In this document: piece by piece, positions 1-11,509 of the stretch
Layout: the number at the start of each line of letters is the position of its first letter
Numbering within the stretch: the stretch's first letter is position 1
From: Merluccius polli
Lineage: Eukaryota > Chordata > Actinopteri > Gadiformes > Merlucciidae
NCBI GenBank assembly: GCA_030340625.1
Contig: JAOPHQ010000626.1
Span: 1-64,000, forward strand
Direction: 5' to 3'
DNA: 64,000 nt
The notes under the pieces: model-generated
What the model saw: only the letters and a program-made list of their open reading frames with translations
The model's database searches: none
Told to the model about the DNA's origin: nothing
Position numbers and translations under genes: made by a program

Positions 1-1117
1 TTTTTGGTAAAAAGGAATGTAGTTTATTTGCAGTTGATAAGTATTTATTTTTGCCAAGATCACATTTTATTTTTGTACTTTTTTTTTTTTGCACAACGCT
101 GATATTGATACAAATCAAAACATACCACAAAAAAAAGTGCGTTACCTCAAATTATAGAATTATAGAATCATAGAAATTATACTTTTGTGTTACTTAAAAC
201 CAGTCTATCTGTTACTGTCTGGCGCAATTTGTACTCACGTTACTTCCAGTGTTTGGGTACTTTCATTGTTTGGGTGGGTTAAGTATAGTTCCACAAAGTG
301 TTTATTCCAAGGCTTAACAAGGATACAGTATATGTCAGCTCTGACCGGCCTCCAGTGTAATGGAGGGCAGTGACCTCACTAGTGTAATCAGGACAGAGAT
401 GCCAGCCACAGCAGAGCGCATTCAACAAATTACTCTATAACCACACTCAAACTGAAACCTTGCATGCAGGATTATGCTCTGGTTTCACAGCTTGCCAGGT
501 GTAATTTTATCCATGATGGTGATAAGATCAGTGTGGAATTGACAAATGTTTAGGAATGTGCTGTCAAATCCTTAATGGAATACGAGACGGCAGGAACCGC
601 TTCGTCAATCCGCCATCCCAGCGCCATCGGTTATTTCTTCGTCGCCACTGTGATTCGAAAATGAAAGGCTCAAAAACCGCCCTACGTTATTGAATCGGAA
701 ATAACATTTGCAATGTGTGCATCCGTCATTTGCGTGCATTCCCTCATACTAGTTTGAGAACTAGTTAAACTTATCACATATTTTTGGCATGCTGCTACCA
801 TTTTTTCAGTCAGTTGAAGCCGTGCATGTGAAACGCGCGGCCACAGGCCATCTCATTAACTCACTGAAGATTGTGTAGCTCAACTGGATGACTGACTGAT
901 GCATCACATGTATTCAATCCATTCCCTCTCCCCCGAATTAATACAGAAATAAATACATGGGCCTAACTATGATGGCATGGGAACAGCGTCCTGAGTTCAG
1001 TGACTCAGTGTTGGCTAATGTGTTTACTGTTCGGGGGACATCATGATTATTTTGTGGCCAACTGATAAACTTCCAGCACTTACAAGTCATACACATGAAA
1101 TAATTGGACTACTATTC
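1..1117. other. Single-copy AT-rich non-coding DNA
   Basis: No gene, tandem repeat or transposon end is visible here. The block contains short A/T runs near 80-140 and a GC-richer patch at about 580-720 that holds a CCAT-rich string (ATCCGCCATCCCAGCGCCAT). The longest open frame is 62 codons and resembles nothing I know. It could be intergenic or intronic sequence. Confidence 0.5.
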
Positions 1118-1120
1118 ACC

Positions 1121-1310
1121 ATTTAGTCATTTAGCGGATGCTTTCATCCAAAATGACTGGCAGTTTGTTATTAGATACGCGTCATTAGGCAGCAGGTAGG
1201 GGGGGTAGGCAATTAGGCTGTGGACACTGGGGTTCGAACCCTGAACCTTTTAGCTGGGAATCAAACCCACTACACATTAGGATCTCCTGAGCAGCCTGGC
1301 CTAATCCTAC
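1121..1310 (-). mobile_element. tRNA-derived SINE, minus strand
   Basis: Read on the minus strand this is a fish SINE. A tRNA-like promoter B box (GGGTTCGAACCCC) is followed by a body with CTACCTGCTGCCTAATGAC, then a tail close to AGTCATTTTGGATGAAAGC and a TAAATGACTAAATG end. The body and tail match the copies at 7.4 and 10.7 kb in this window. The tail is the sequence shared by many teleost SINEs that borrow a LINE 3' end. The A box is degraded. I am confident of the class and less so of the exact family (V-SINE-like). Confidence 0.75.
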
Positions 1311-1315
1311 TACTT

Positions 1316-2630
1316 ACACTGTTATCATAGTCCTAATAACTTAACGTGCACACATTAAAAAACAACACATTATGAAGGACTCGGACATAAAAAAGTTGCA
1401 TGAGCGCAAGACCGGGTGAATGGAGGCCGTGAAAGATAATGAAATGTGATAAAACAGCAACACTGTGTTCTCTAATCTATTTGCGTTGATTGCGAAGATA
1501 TTCCCCAAAAAGCCATAAACACCCCCACGTCCTCGGGGAAAGCGGTTATTATGAAGTGTGTCTTATGGGCCCCCTGCCACTGCTTGGCTGATTGATACAA
1601 CCCCCAGCTGTGACACAGCCAGCCAGACGCAGGTAAGTGAGTCATAGCCTCAGCTTGGTGTTTCCTCCATCAGAAGCTGCATCTCTAATTTTGAAATTAA
1701 AAGATAATTAATAACGGTGATGAGAAATGATAGTGTTGGTTAGACAGTTTTTATTTTTTCTTCACATTCATCATTCAGGCTTGTTTTGTTTGGTTATGTT
1801 TGTCCCTAAACACTGCTGTTTTTTGACAGTAAATTGATGTTTATGTTTTATTATACTTTCCCAATGTTTCCCCAAGCAAATGGCGGTAGTTTTTTAGAAT
1901 TAATAATTAATTTCAGTTGTTGGATTATGCGAAAGTATATTTTTTAAGTCCCAGAATACAGTATAAATAAGTTATAGCATCTTCCATTTTAATGAATATC
2001 ACCTGGAAAGGAAAGCAAAAGAACCTCTACTGCATCCTTCCAGACCAAGGCCTGATTTAACTTCACTCGGTGGACGATGAAGGTGCAAACTGACTGCTGA
2101 TCCAACATCCCTTATTGTTCAATGCTACCTCGAGAGGTTATCACCAGTTTGTAAAGTTCGGAGCTCCGGATCAAACCTCCAGGCTCAATTTTGTACGCAC
2201 TCCACAATCTAGAAAATTACTGTTCTCCTTTTCTGCTCACACCACCCCCGCGGAGACGGGCCTAAATGAGAAATGTCACACACACGCCGAGACCAGGAAG
2301 CCACTGAGATTGAAGTGAGCCTGGCAACACGGGGGGAAAACCAATTGGATACGTTGCAATCCCAGTAAAGTCCCAGTGAATTAATGGTAATAAAAAGACA
2401 GAGGCAGGCTATTGCTAGTACAGCGCTCCGGAGAAAACTTATATGTTGGCTAGCCCAGACTGGGAAATAGCATCATTCCTGTATGCCATGACCACTGACT
2501 TCTAGGGGAAGAGTAATGGCATTCAGAGGTGGCCTGCAACAGTTATAGGAATGCCTCCTGCCCTCGTTCATCTCCCAGGACGGACTGTCTGATTGTGCGA
2601 GGTGGTGGTTAGGGGGTAAGAGAGGGAGGG
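1316..2630. other. Single-copy non-coding DNA
   Basis: No gene or transposon end recognised. Mixed AT-rich sequence with several T/A runs between 1740 and 1960 and a moderately GC-rich part near 2050-2300. The 67-codon open frame at 2115-2318 has no recognisable motif and was not accepted as coding. Confidence 0.5.
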
Positions 2631-2663
2631 AGGTGGTGGTGGTGGTGGGGGGGGGGGGGGGGG
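2631..2663. repeat. (GGT)n followed by a 17-base G run
   Basis: A short GGT microsatellite runs directly into 17 consecutive G. On the other strand this gives proline- and threonine-rich open frames that are artefacts of the repeat. The G run could form a G-quadruplex. Confidence 0.9.
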
Positions 2664-2831
2664 CAGGCGGATCAGATTTATTGACCACAGTTCTGGGGGG
2701 GAGGTATTAATACCACTTCCTATCCAGATCATATTGTGTAGCCTACTACAAATGGTCGCGAGCAGAATTACTCCATCACTGCAGGTGGAAGTCCCATTAC
2801 CGCAAAAACCAGGAATGTGGTACCCAATGGT

Positions 2832-3021
2832 GTGACTGCACATTAGGAAGACCTGGACAGACATTTACAGTGACTGCACATTAGGAAGACCTGGACAGAC
2901 ATTTACAGTGACTGCACATTAGGAAGACCTGGACAGACATTTACAGTGACTGCACATTAGGAAGACCTGGACAGACATTTACAGTGACTGCACATTAGGA
3001 AGACCTGGACAGACATTTACA
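2832..3021. repeat. Exact 38-bp minisatellite, 5 copies
   Basis: Five head-to-tail copies of a 38-bp unit starting GTGACTGCACATTAGGAAGA and ending in ACATTTACA fill this interval exactly (boundaries at 2870, 2908, 2946, 2984). I see no differences between copies. Perfect identity suggests recent expansion or homogenisation, and copy number is likely to vary between individuals. Confidence 0.95.
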
Positions 3022-5568
3022 ATGGCACCAGAACTGCATCCACCCAACACATCGCCCTTCCAAAAATTAATTTACACTGCCTTGGCCCTCCTACTCTCAT
3101 TAGTAATAATCATAAAGTAATCATTAATGATGGAAATGGTTTGGCCGTAATCATTTCCATTTGACACAGAGTTGCTGTTGTTGTGAAGGTCATTTATTCA
3201 GAGGTGTTGTGTTAATGGTCCTGTGTGCATTTCCCACCAAGAGACACATTATCAGTCAGTCAGGTTTTTAAATGATATGATCTGTGCTCTTGCAGATTCT
3301 CAAATCGCAGGTCTCCAGATAATATATTGTAGAGTTTGGAAGACTAATTTGAAGGATAGGTTTGATAGCTGTGCTGATTTTTCTTGCAAAGCTTAACTGC
3401 TGACATTGTGAGGTACCTATACCGTCTTGGATAGCTTTCATGATGTTGGGCCATTTCCTTTATTTTCAACGAAAACAATTCTTCCTGCGTTCATGTGTGC
3501 CATTATGTGTTGGTATAGTTAAGTTCTTCCAAATGAATACTCCATATATTTTATATATAGCTACTTTAGTTATGTTGCATGCATTTACTTATTGGTTTAC
3601 ATTTTATAATTGAAAATCGATGCCCCTCATTCACGGTTCTTGATTAGGATGAGTAGGAGCCATTTAAACTAAAAACAGACAAATAAAATAAATAAAATGG
3701 CCGTCATTATTTGAAATTACAATACAATGCTTTTACTTGCTAGCGAGCACGGTGCCTTAGGGCGACACATCAATGAGTCATGTTACACAACAAAGCAGAA
3801 ACTACTCTCGTTTTATTTCCCACTTTAGTAGACTAGCTATGACTGAGATAATATTTATGCTTTAGAACTCAAGTTGAGTTCGTCTCATGTGAGGGCATGT
3901 AAAAATGTGTCAGTTCAGGTATTTTCCAAACCAAGTGTTTACAAGGAGGGCAGCCAGTGCATAAATAATGAATCCAACTTTGCTCTCATAATTAGTCAAT
4001 CATGATAAAAAAAAGAAGAGAAAAAGACACGCCCACTGGCCTTAGTTTAATCCAATTACTGACGATCATTAAGCTTTTTACCAACTTGGGAAGAATCCTT
4101 TTTTTTATTATTATTCTTTATATTTGTATGCTGTATTCAGATCACTTTTGTTATTTTGTTGGAGGGGAATCAAAACTATAATTCTCTAAATCACAAGCAT
4201 ACTTTTTGCCAAATGCCAAATGTACAGAACTACAAGCCATTATTTTTGTATTTTTCTTGGATATGCAAATATACAGCTGCTGGATCTGAGTCAGAGATAT
4301 GCTTAAGTTGCTGAAATGCGTTATTTGTTTTTGTGGAACATGGAAACGATTCAAACACATAACAAGCATTTTCCAACATTTTTGGACGATATAAATGTAT
4401 CTATTCATTGTTTTTATGTTATGTTTATTTTCCTGTAGAATGTGATCCTCGCTGTTAAGGATACCCATTGAAGATTTCATCATCATTTCTGGTCAGGTGG
4501 TTTTATAGGTCCATAAAAAGTGGATACCTCATCTGTTACAATAGGGAGTGTCATTAGTTACTTTAATGCCTTACAAAACATTTGCAGAGCATGCTTTAGA
4601 AAGAGATAGATATTAAAAATTAGCGTGATAAAGGCATGTAATCATGAATAATAGAATAATAGCCTTAATAGAGGATATCAAGGGGGTAGGGCTGTTTGTT
4701 TAGTCTCGTATTTTTTTGTTACCTTAGCTTTTTAACACTGAACTGCACACAGAACTGCAAGCCAGTCAGTTTGATGATATGATTCAATTTTGTTGTGCCC
4801 CATCTAAGATGCGTTTTGTGTACATGCATAAAACCAAGAGTTAAGCTCAGATTTGACCTCATTTCCAGCTCCTGTGTTCTAATATCTGTAGGCAGCGCCG
4901 CCTGCCCTCCCTATAGACTAAAGATGTATACTATGCTGTGTTTTTATTCGTAAATGATTCATTAGGTTATATTCTACGTCCACGTTCTTTTTTTCCCCCC
5001 ATTTCCTAGTCTGTTATTATTTGCTTTATTCTTTTCCTCCAAGAACCATATGTGTACCATAGGATTAAAGAGACGCATCAGTATAATAGACGATAAAACA
5101 TAAAAGGTCTGATGTCCGGGACGTTTTAATGAAAGATAAATTGTTATGTGAAAACAGTAAAAACGTTTACAGGTGTGATGAATCTGAGGAAATAACAGTT
5201 TTGTGGCCAATTATATCGTCGCAGAATGAAATGAGGGATTTAGTGAATAGGGGTTGGGCTGGTGGTGGTATCTTCCTGCTCTTCCTCTTCCACTCGCTCT
5301 CCCCAGACTCTCCATGCGATTGCCATACAGCGCGGCTTAATTGCCACATTCCCGGCACACATTCCCTAATGAAGCTGTCATCTAATTGCGGTGGAAAATT
5401 ACGCCCAACAATAACAGTGTTTTATGGCAGGGATTTTGGACGGTAAATATGACAAGTTCACGTGATGGATGGGATGAGATCTGTTTTAACGGGGGTCCAA
5501 GACCGGGTCACCCTCGCACGCTTCGGACTCGGATATCTTAAGTATCCACGTGACTAACGGCGAAGACA
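3022..5568. other. Single-copy AT-rich non-coding DNA
   Basis: About 2.5 kb without recognisable genes or transposon termini. It is AT-rich with A runs near 4010 and T runs near 4095. The minus-strand 111-codon frame at 4151-4486 and the overlapping frames at 4974-5446 carry no known motif. Scattered ATTAAT/TAATTA-type strings occur, but nothing here can be assigned a role. Confidence 0.5.
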
Positions 5569-5876
5569 CTCTATAGCAGTGGTTCTCCACTGGTCTAGCC
5601 TCAGGACCCACATGTGTGTTAAAAAAATGTATATTAATATACAATGTAATATTGCAGTAGTCAATGCCTTCATGTACTGTTAAAAACATTGAGCAAGCAA
5701 AAAGCTGCAACAATTGCGGCTAAATTCAATAAAATAGTAAGCCATTGAAACATGAATTAACATTGAAACATTAGTTAATTCATGGGCTTCTTTCTAAAGA
5801 TTAACGTTTGGCATGTGCTCTGCGACCCACTCAAAATGCCCTTGCAACCCGCCAGTTGAGAATCAGTGCTCTATAG
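5569..5876 (+). mobile_element. hAT-type MITE, 292 bp, with 8-bp TSD
   Basis: The element spans 5577-5868 and is flanked by a perfect direct repeat CTCTATAG (5569-5576 and 5869-5876), the 8-bp target duplication typical of hAT transposons. Its ends form an inverted repeat: CAGTGGTTCTCCACTGG on the left and CCAGTTGAGAATCAGTG on the right. The left arm continues into GGACCCACAT and the right arm carries TGCGACCCACTC. There is no transposase frame, so it is non-autonomous. The intact duplication indicates an undisturbed insertion. Confidence 0.93.
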
Positions 5877-6334
5877 GGTAAAATGCCTTGTCTTTTCTCT
5901 CTATTGTAAACCATGTTTTTCTTTTACAATTTATTATTTATACTTGTGAGGTGGCTTGTGGTGATAGCAATGGTTGTGGCTGTTTAAAAATACAACGTGT
6001 GGTGCGCGAAAATGCATAGAATTGCACTTGGAACGATTGCAGCAATAAGGAATAAGCCACATATGAGTGTTTTCCAAGCTGTAGTCTCTGGTAGTGTTTG
6101 TGTTGCACACGGAGGAAGCGCGCAGTGCAAAGCTGCTTTTCAGCTGCCAGTCCAAGGCTGCTGTGCTTGAGAGAGCCCAGGTATTGAGCTGAAAAACACC
6201 ATAAGCAGAGGATAGAGTAACAGAGGTTCTTCGCACCAATTGAATTTTTTTGCTCTACAAAGTCATCTTCCTGGCGACTCAACAGCAGTTACCTACAGCA
6301 GTCCATCAACTGGCATCTCAAGAGACAGAGCTGT
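5877..6334. other. Non-coding interval
   Basis: Mixed-composition sequence between the 5.6-kb hAT MITE and the CT repeat. Two overlapping minus-strand frames of 101 and 114 codons (5934-6282) are unrelated to each other and to any family I know. I do not call them genes. Confidence 0.45.
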
Positions 6335-6349
6335 AGCACTCTATAACTC

Positions 6350-6398
<49 letters not shown>

Positions 6399-6451
6399 CC
6401 CTCTCTCTCTCCCTCTTACTCTCTACCCCCCCCCCCCCCCCCCCCCCCCCC
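6335..6451. repeat. (CT)20 microsatellite and C26 run
   Basis: A (CT)20 tract at 6356-6395 is followed by CT-rich sequence and 26 consecutive C at 6426-6451. The 15 bases AGCACTCTATAACTC just left of the CT tract recur at 43173-43187, again beside a CT tract, which hints that the microsatellite travelled inside a repeat. Confidence 0.95.
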
Positions 6452-7379
6452 GCTTTCTCCCTCTCTATCTCCCTCCGTTTCTAGTGATGTAAGCATATGA
6501 CTCCTTTGCCTATCACACACAAACACACACACACATACCTCTCTTTCTCTCTCCCCCGCCACTCTTGTTGCTCTGTCACTCCCAGCTCTCCGGCTCTCTC
6601 TGTATACCTCCGCGCTGCTCTCTACTCTCTGCAATAAAACTTTAAAGGGATAAGAAGCTTTTTTTCTATTTTCGGGTCACCATTAGTCTGAATAATGCAT
6701 TGACAAGAGAAGAGCAGTTAGAGTTCTGTGGAGGATAGAAGCGCAGCCTTCAATTAAATTATACATCATTATCACAGCTGGCATGCCTGGTGCGGCGGTA
6801 CTCTCTCTGCCTCTCTCTCTCTCTGTCAGCCTCTCTCCCTTGGCCTCTCTCTCCCTTCGTTTCTCTCCTTTAAAGGTTCCATGTTTCTGTCTTGTCCAAT
6901 ATTGTGAGTGGGGCAACCGCCTGGGCCACTGCCAGGCCCTGGGTGCTGTGGCTTCAGATGAAGATAGGTGCTGTTAGTATATGTTGGTATGTGTATTGTT
7001 ACGACCTGGCTGAAAGATCATAACACGACGGGAGGTCCACACATGGTTAGAAGTGTTTAAAGTAATATTTCATTATACAAAATAACATACACAAGAATGT
7101 AACCCGAAGTCTGTATAATCAGTGGTGTGTGTGTCGCGTATGAGTGGAACGTGTGCTGTGGGAAGGTTGTACGGTGTGTGTGAGAGAGAGAGCGAGAGAG
7201 AGAGCGAGAGAGAGAGAGAGATATAAGTGGTCTACCTTATGAAGACCACAGACCATCAGCTGACCAGTTGTCAGCTGATGCACCACATCAGCTGACAACC
7301 CTCTCAGCTCTGCCCACTGGCTCCCTGCACCAGAGGGGACCCATATACGCTACCTCCACCACCACCACCACCATCCACT
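6452..7379. other. CT/GA-rich non-coding interval
   Basis: Contains degenerate CT tracts (6540-6620, 6800-6870), a short (CA)n at 6515-6536 and an impure GA tract at 7171-7222. At 7254-7298 CAGCTG-centred sequence is repeated three times in alternating orientation, described separately. The stretch 6998-7130 resembles a degenerate dispersed repeat but no ends could be defined. Open frames here are products of simple sequence. Confidence 0.6.
7254..7298. repeat. Inverted repeat with CAGCTG cores
   Basis: TTGTCAGCTGATG (7268-7280) and its exact complement CATCAGCTGACAA (7286-7298) are separated by 5 bases, giving a 13-bp hairpin. A third copy, CATCAGCTGAC, lies at 7254-7264. Each contains CAGCTG, an E-box type site bound by bHLH factors. 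The block could be a small fold-back or a binding-site cluster. Confidence 0.8.
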
Positions 7380-7388
7380 CCATCACAG

Positions 7389-7586
7389 AATAGTTTAATG
7401 GCTAGGGTGATTGATTCCGAACAGAAAGGTACTGGGTTCGCTTCCCAATCTCTGCAATCTACCTGTAGGCATCCCTGAGTAAGATGGGTAACCCCTACCC
7501 CCCCACCCCACATACCTGCTCCTTAATCACCTGTATCTGAATTCACTGTAAGTCGCTTTGTATAAAAGCATCTTTTAATGACTTAA
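7389..7586 (+). mobile_element. tRNA-derived SINE, plus strand
   Basis: The copy starts with an A-box-like TAGTTTAATGGCTAGGGTG, then a B-box-like GGGTTCGCTTCC. The body includes CTGTAGGCATCCCTGAGTAA and CTGCTCCTTAATCACCTGTA. The tail is GTAAGTCGCTTTGTATAAAA. It is the same family as the copies at 1.1, 10.7, 39.6 and 49.2 kb. A short C-rich insertion interrupts the body near 7497. Confidence 0.85.
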
Positions 7587-7589
7587 TAG

Positions 7590-10500
7590 AAATTCAGGAA
7601 ATGCATATGCACTTGCATATGCATTTCTCTATTTCCATATGCAACACCAAGAATTACTAACATACGTGTGTGTGTGTGTGTGTATCTGAATATTTTGTAA
7701 GAGGATTAGTGGGAGTTATTAGAGTTTAGTAATAATGACTAATAATCAAACATGAAGCGAGAGATTTCCATCTAAAATTAACATACGTTTTTAATTTTAT
7801 ACCATTTCCACATAATGGACTTTCACACCAACACCAATTTCATATCAACAATTTGTTCCAATGTCTTTTAGATAAATCTGCCTCCAATTCAGTGCATGTT
7901 TATTTATTTTACTTCTTAGTTCTCTGTACTTGTATCTTTAAAGGTAATAACTGGCCTATGAGCCCAAACGCCTTCGCAGAACGCAAACATATTATTCACG
8001 TTCATTTTGCAATTAACTCCACATTCGTTTGTATCCTCCTACACGTTGAGTTTAACGGCTCCGAAAATTAACCTGGTTTCTGACGGCCTCCAACATGTAT
8101 TAGCCACACCCACTTTGTTTTTTATGCTGATATAATACACTTTGATAATTACCATAATCCACACATAATGAGGTGTCTCAAAGTCTCGCCGGATCCATTT
8201 GTAGCTGGCTGTGGTTCTTGTTCGCACCACGGGACAGAACATGAGTCTCGGACTAGTAGTCCACGTTGAGGTTCACATATGCTATGAAAGGAATTCAAGC
8301 AAAACCATAGACAGACCAAAGCTATCTTAACAGTGCCATTTTGTTGCTAAAGCATATATTTGCTTTCACGATGATTTCAAGTGGTTCAGACCAAATTAAC
8401 ATCTAACGGTCATGTGGTGTGTCCTGTCCTTGATGTGTTTATGCTTCCATCAGTCCACAAGCCTGTACACACAATGTGTTTTAGCCTTTATTCCATTTCA
8501 ATTAGATCTTAATGCATTGTTAGCCACGACCACTGCTTTATGAGTTGTTTGTCATGGCTGACATGCGGCTAATGAGCTAATCAACGCTGCTGCATTGGAA
8601 AGTCACGGGCTGATGTGTTGTATTGAACACCCGAGCTACAGGAAGAACAAAAAGCTGAAGCGAAGACAGAGACGGCACATACAGTAGGGATAAAAGGACA
8701 TCCTCAAGTGTGTTATTACCTGTCCTATATTAGCACTGAATTATTAAAATTATCCTTAGCCCAGGAGTTAATTAACCCCAGAGACCTTAATTCATCCACT
8801 AATAATGCATAATAATGGATTAACTTCCTGTTCCCATTACTCGGATTGATTGATTATGATAACAGCTGTGGTATCGGTCATGTTTAAATATGACTGTATT
8901 ATCAGTCAGTGACCATTACAGGAGATGAGATGAGCAGGGGGAAGCCTGGACATGGTTTTATATTGTCTTTCATTAAATGTGAAGACAGCAGGTCCCTTTA
9001 TCTAGGGGTGCGGGGACTAAATGCATTCCTGTTTTGTCAATACATACAGAGCTCTAGGGGTATTTTCTAACAGATTGTGGTAATCACATTATTAATTCGC
9101 CGCTTTATCTGACAAAGTCACTCACACTTTTTAAGGTGTGCAACTTTCAACATGACATACAACACACAGTAAAGCTTATAATTAACCATGAATTCAGCGT
9201 CAAAGCATTTCGGTGACAATACCAATAACAAATAATAACAAATGCCAAAAACGTAGTAAGAGGCTAAAAGTCACTATGAAAACCATTTAATTGGGTCCAG
9301 GTCCCTGCCAAATACACTGAATAAAAGTACTACCCTGTGGTTTTGTTGGTGTGCCTACTCAATTATTAGTAACAAACGAGAGTCCACCATTTTAAACTTG
9401 TACACATCTAAATGAGCAACTATAACTGTACTTTCAGCAGTTGGAAAGCGTAAACTCCATCTCTAGTCAGTGTAAAACCTATTCTGATTGCACCGCTGTT
9501 TATGATGAACGACAAACGGCAAAAAAAAAGGACGCATATAATTAATTGTCTGTTTTAGTCGTGTGTTCCTCTTCCCAGTGGCACAGCCCACTAGCATGTT
9601 CAGCTGTGTTGCTCCAGCGTTGCCTCATACGCTGTTTGAATTTCAACTAGAAACACAAATAATGTGTCATGGACACCGGAGTGTGACAGAGATAATCTTT
9701 GCCGCTGTTGTCCTCTGCACTGTCTCTGTACAGAGTCCCATTGTAATATCATGTTTAATGCTGCTTTAGGTCTCCACGCACGTCCGCCATGTTTCGTTCG
9801 CGAGTGTTTATTGTCTAATTTATCATGCTGTTTCCCCGCCATGAACCAAAAATATCTCCCCATCTCTGTGTGTGCGTGTAGTAACGGGGGGTTTCAGGAA
9901 TACTTTGCAATGAATATTAACGTGTGGTACATGCAGTCTTCCACTTGATGCCCCATGAGGTTAATGGAGGACGACTTTCCTACGGAGACCTCAATACCTT
10001 TTGGAATATTTACCGAGAGACGTTGACCATAGCGAAACAAAACCCTCCTCAGTTTATCGCGTAACCTGCTGCGTGTCATTTCCAATGTGTGTCTTGGAGA
10101 AAACCAGAAAATGTTGAATCATTGTGACAACCGCTGTTGTGCTGTATCTGTTGAAACGATTCCAGGAAGGTCGGCTTTGCACCGTCGCTGCTCGGCTGCA
10201 ATGCTGTACTGCAGTGACAGCAGTGTGTGATACAAGACAGAGGCTGGATTGAAAAGTGAAATGGGGATGAAACCATACAATGAAACTGGATTAAGAGTTT
10301 AATGACTGGTAAAATTGTAGCATTCTTCTTCAAGGTTACCCCCCCCCCCCCCCCTCCTTTACAGAGGCGATGGTGCCAAAGTGAGGGAGTAAAGCGAGGG
10401 TAATCCTTCCTTCCCTCGTTCCAAGGTGCCTGTCAGCAGTTTGGGCGCTGTCGCCGAGGCTGAGGCCATGTAATTACACTTTTATTGGCTTTAGCGGGAG

Positions 10501-10699
10501 CACAACATTTATTTAAAGAATAGTCTCACTTGTGTGCTCAAGCCACAGGATGTATATATAGATCATACATGCATGAGAGTCCCGTCTTGGGTCTTTTGTT
10601 GACTTGGGACGATGGATGGCTACTTACTTTAATGCATTGTGACGCATGACTAGAGGAGAAATGTCTACGGCTCGTATGTGCACGAGGATCTGGGGGGAG
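7590..10699. other. Single-copy non-coding DNA
   Basis: About 3.1 kb with no recognised gene. It has a short (GT)n at 7666-7682 and 17 C at 10339-10355. Around 8750-8890 there is a repeat-free block dense in homeodomain-like strings (TTAATTCATC, TAATAATGCATAATAATGG, GATTGATTGATTATGATAAC), which looks like a possible conserved non-coding element. Frames of 60-94 codons near 9560-10330 overlap on both strands without motifs. Confidence 0.5.
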
Positions 10700-10898
10700 G
10701 GTATTGAAGTGGCTTGTGTGCCCGAAAAAGTACTGGGTTCACTTCCCAGCAGCCTACCTGTGAGCCTACTTGTGCACGATGCCTCGGTTCGGTCCTACCT
10801 TCTCCTTAATGACATGTATCTGAATTCACTTCAAGTCACTTTGGATGAAAGCGTCTGCTCAATAACTAAATGATAAATTGAATGAATGAATGAATGAG
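10700..10898 (+). mobile_element. tRNA-derived SINE, plus strand
   Basis: A B-box-like stretch (GGGTTCACTTCCCAGCAGCC) is followed by a body with CTCCTTAATGACATGTATCT, a tail close to AAGTCACTTTGGATGAAAGC and a 3' end of four AATG units. The tRNA-like A box is not clear. Short 3' tandem units such as AATG are usual for SINEs copied by LINE machinery. Confidence 0.8.
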
Positions 10899-11002
10899 AA
10901 GCTTTTGTGTTGACTCATGAAGCTGTTGTATCGTTAAATAAAACATTCTCCAGCTCTTACTTTTGAATCATTGTGATGCATAGTGTTTAATAGGGTTTAT
11001 GG

Positions 11003-11509
11003 CAGCCTTGTGAGACCATCCTGATAGTCATGTTTGCGCTTCGCAAGTAAAATCATGGTCTGGACCTCGGCTGCAGGCAGCAATTGATTTCCAAATATGG
11101 CCGCGGCCTTGCGTTCGAAAAACTCAAACGGCCAATCAGAATGATGCTGGTGCCGTCTTCGCTCTTGCCGGATCCGGTTGGAAGTAAAAAGAAACATATT
11201 CCAATCTGAGAAAAGCCTTCCGTGCAGATTTCTATTAATCTTTTAACAACATTATTCAGTCTATTGCGGATAATAGACTGAATAATAGATAACAGTTTTG
11301 ATTGCTCTGTAGATTGCTACACTTTCCTTGGGCGCCGCCATTCTTTTTTTTTTAATCCAACTCCTTGTTCGTCATGAACTGAAACTCCCTCCCCCAAGCG
11401 CTGATTGGTCCTTTTCTTTTTGGAAAAGGCTTTCAACAGGTCGAAGCCAGACCGATCTGCAGAGGGAAACATAGTGTGAACGAGATCGGGATCGGGTCTC
11501 ACAAGGCTG
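11003..11509. mobile_element. Inverted-repeat MITE-like element, 507 bp
   Basis: The ends are a perfect 15-bp inverted repeat: CAGCCTTGTGAGACC at 11003-11017 and its complement at 11495-11509. Further matching pairs lie inside (CCAATCAG at 11132-11139 against CTGATTGG at 11401-11408; GGTCTGGACCTCGGC against the complement of GTCGAAGCCAGACC). At the centre is a 15-bp hairpin (11251-11265 with 11272-11286). No transposase frame and no convincing target duplication are visible. It is a non-autonomous DNA element or fold-back; the superfamily is not determined. Confidence 0.8.
11251..11286. repeat. Perfect 15-bp hairpin at the MITE centre
   Basis: ATTATTCAGTCTATT is followed by a 6-base loop and its exact complement AATAGACTGAATAAT. 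It lies close to the midpoint of the 11003-11509 element, so it is probably the apex of its long imperfect palindrome. Confidence 0.85.

Noticed and set aside
7389..7460. A tRNA gene from A- and B-box-like sequence
   Set aside because: No cloverleaf can be completed; the boxes are the head of a SINE.
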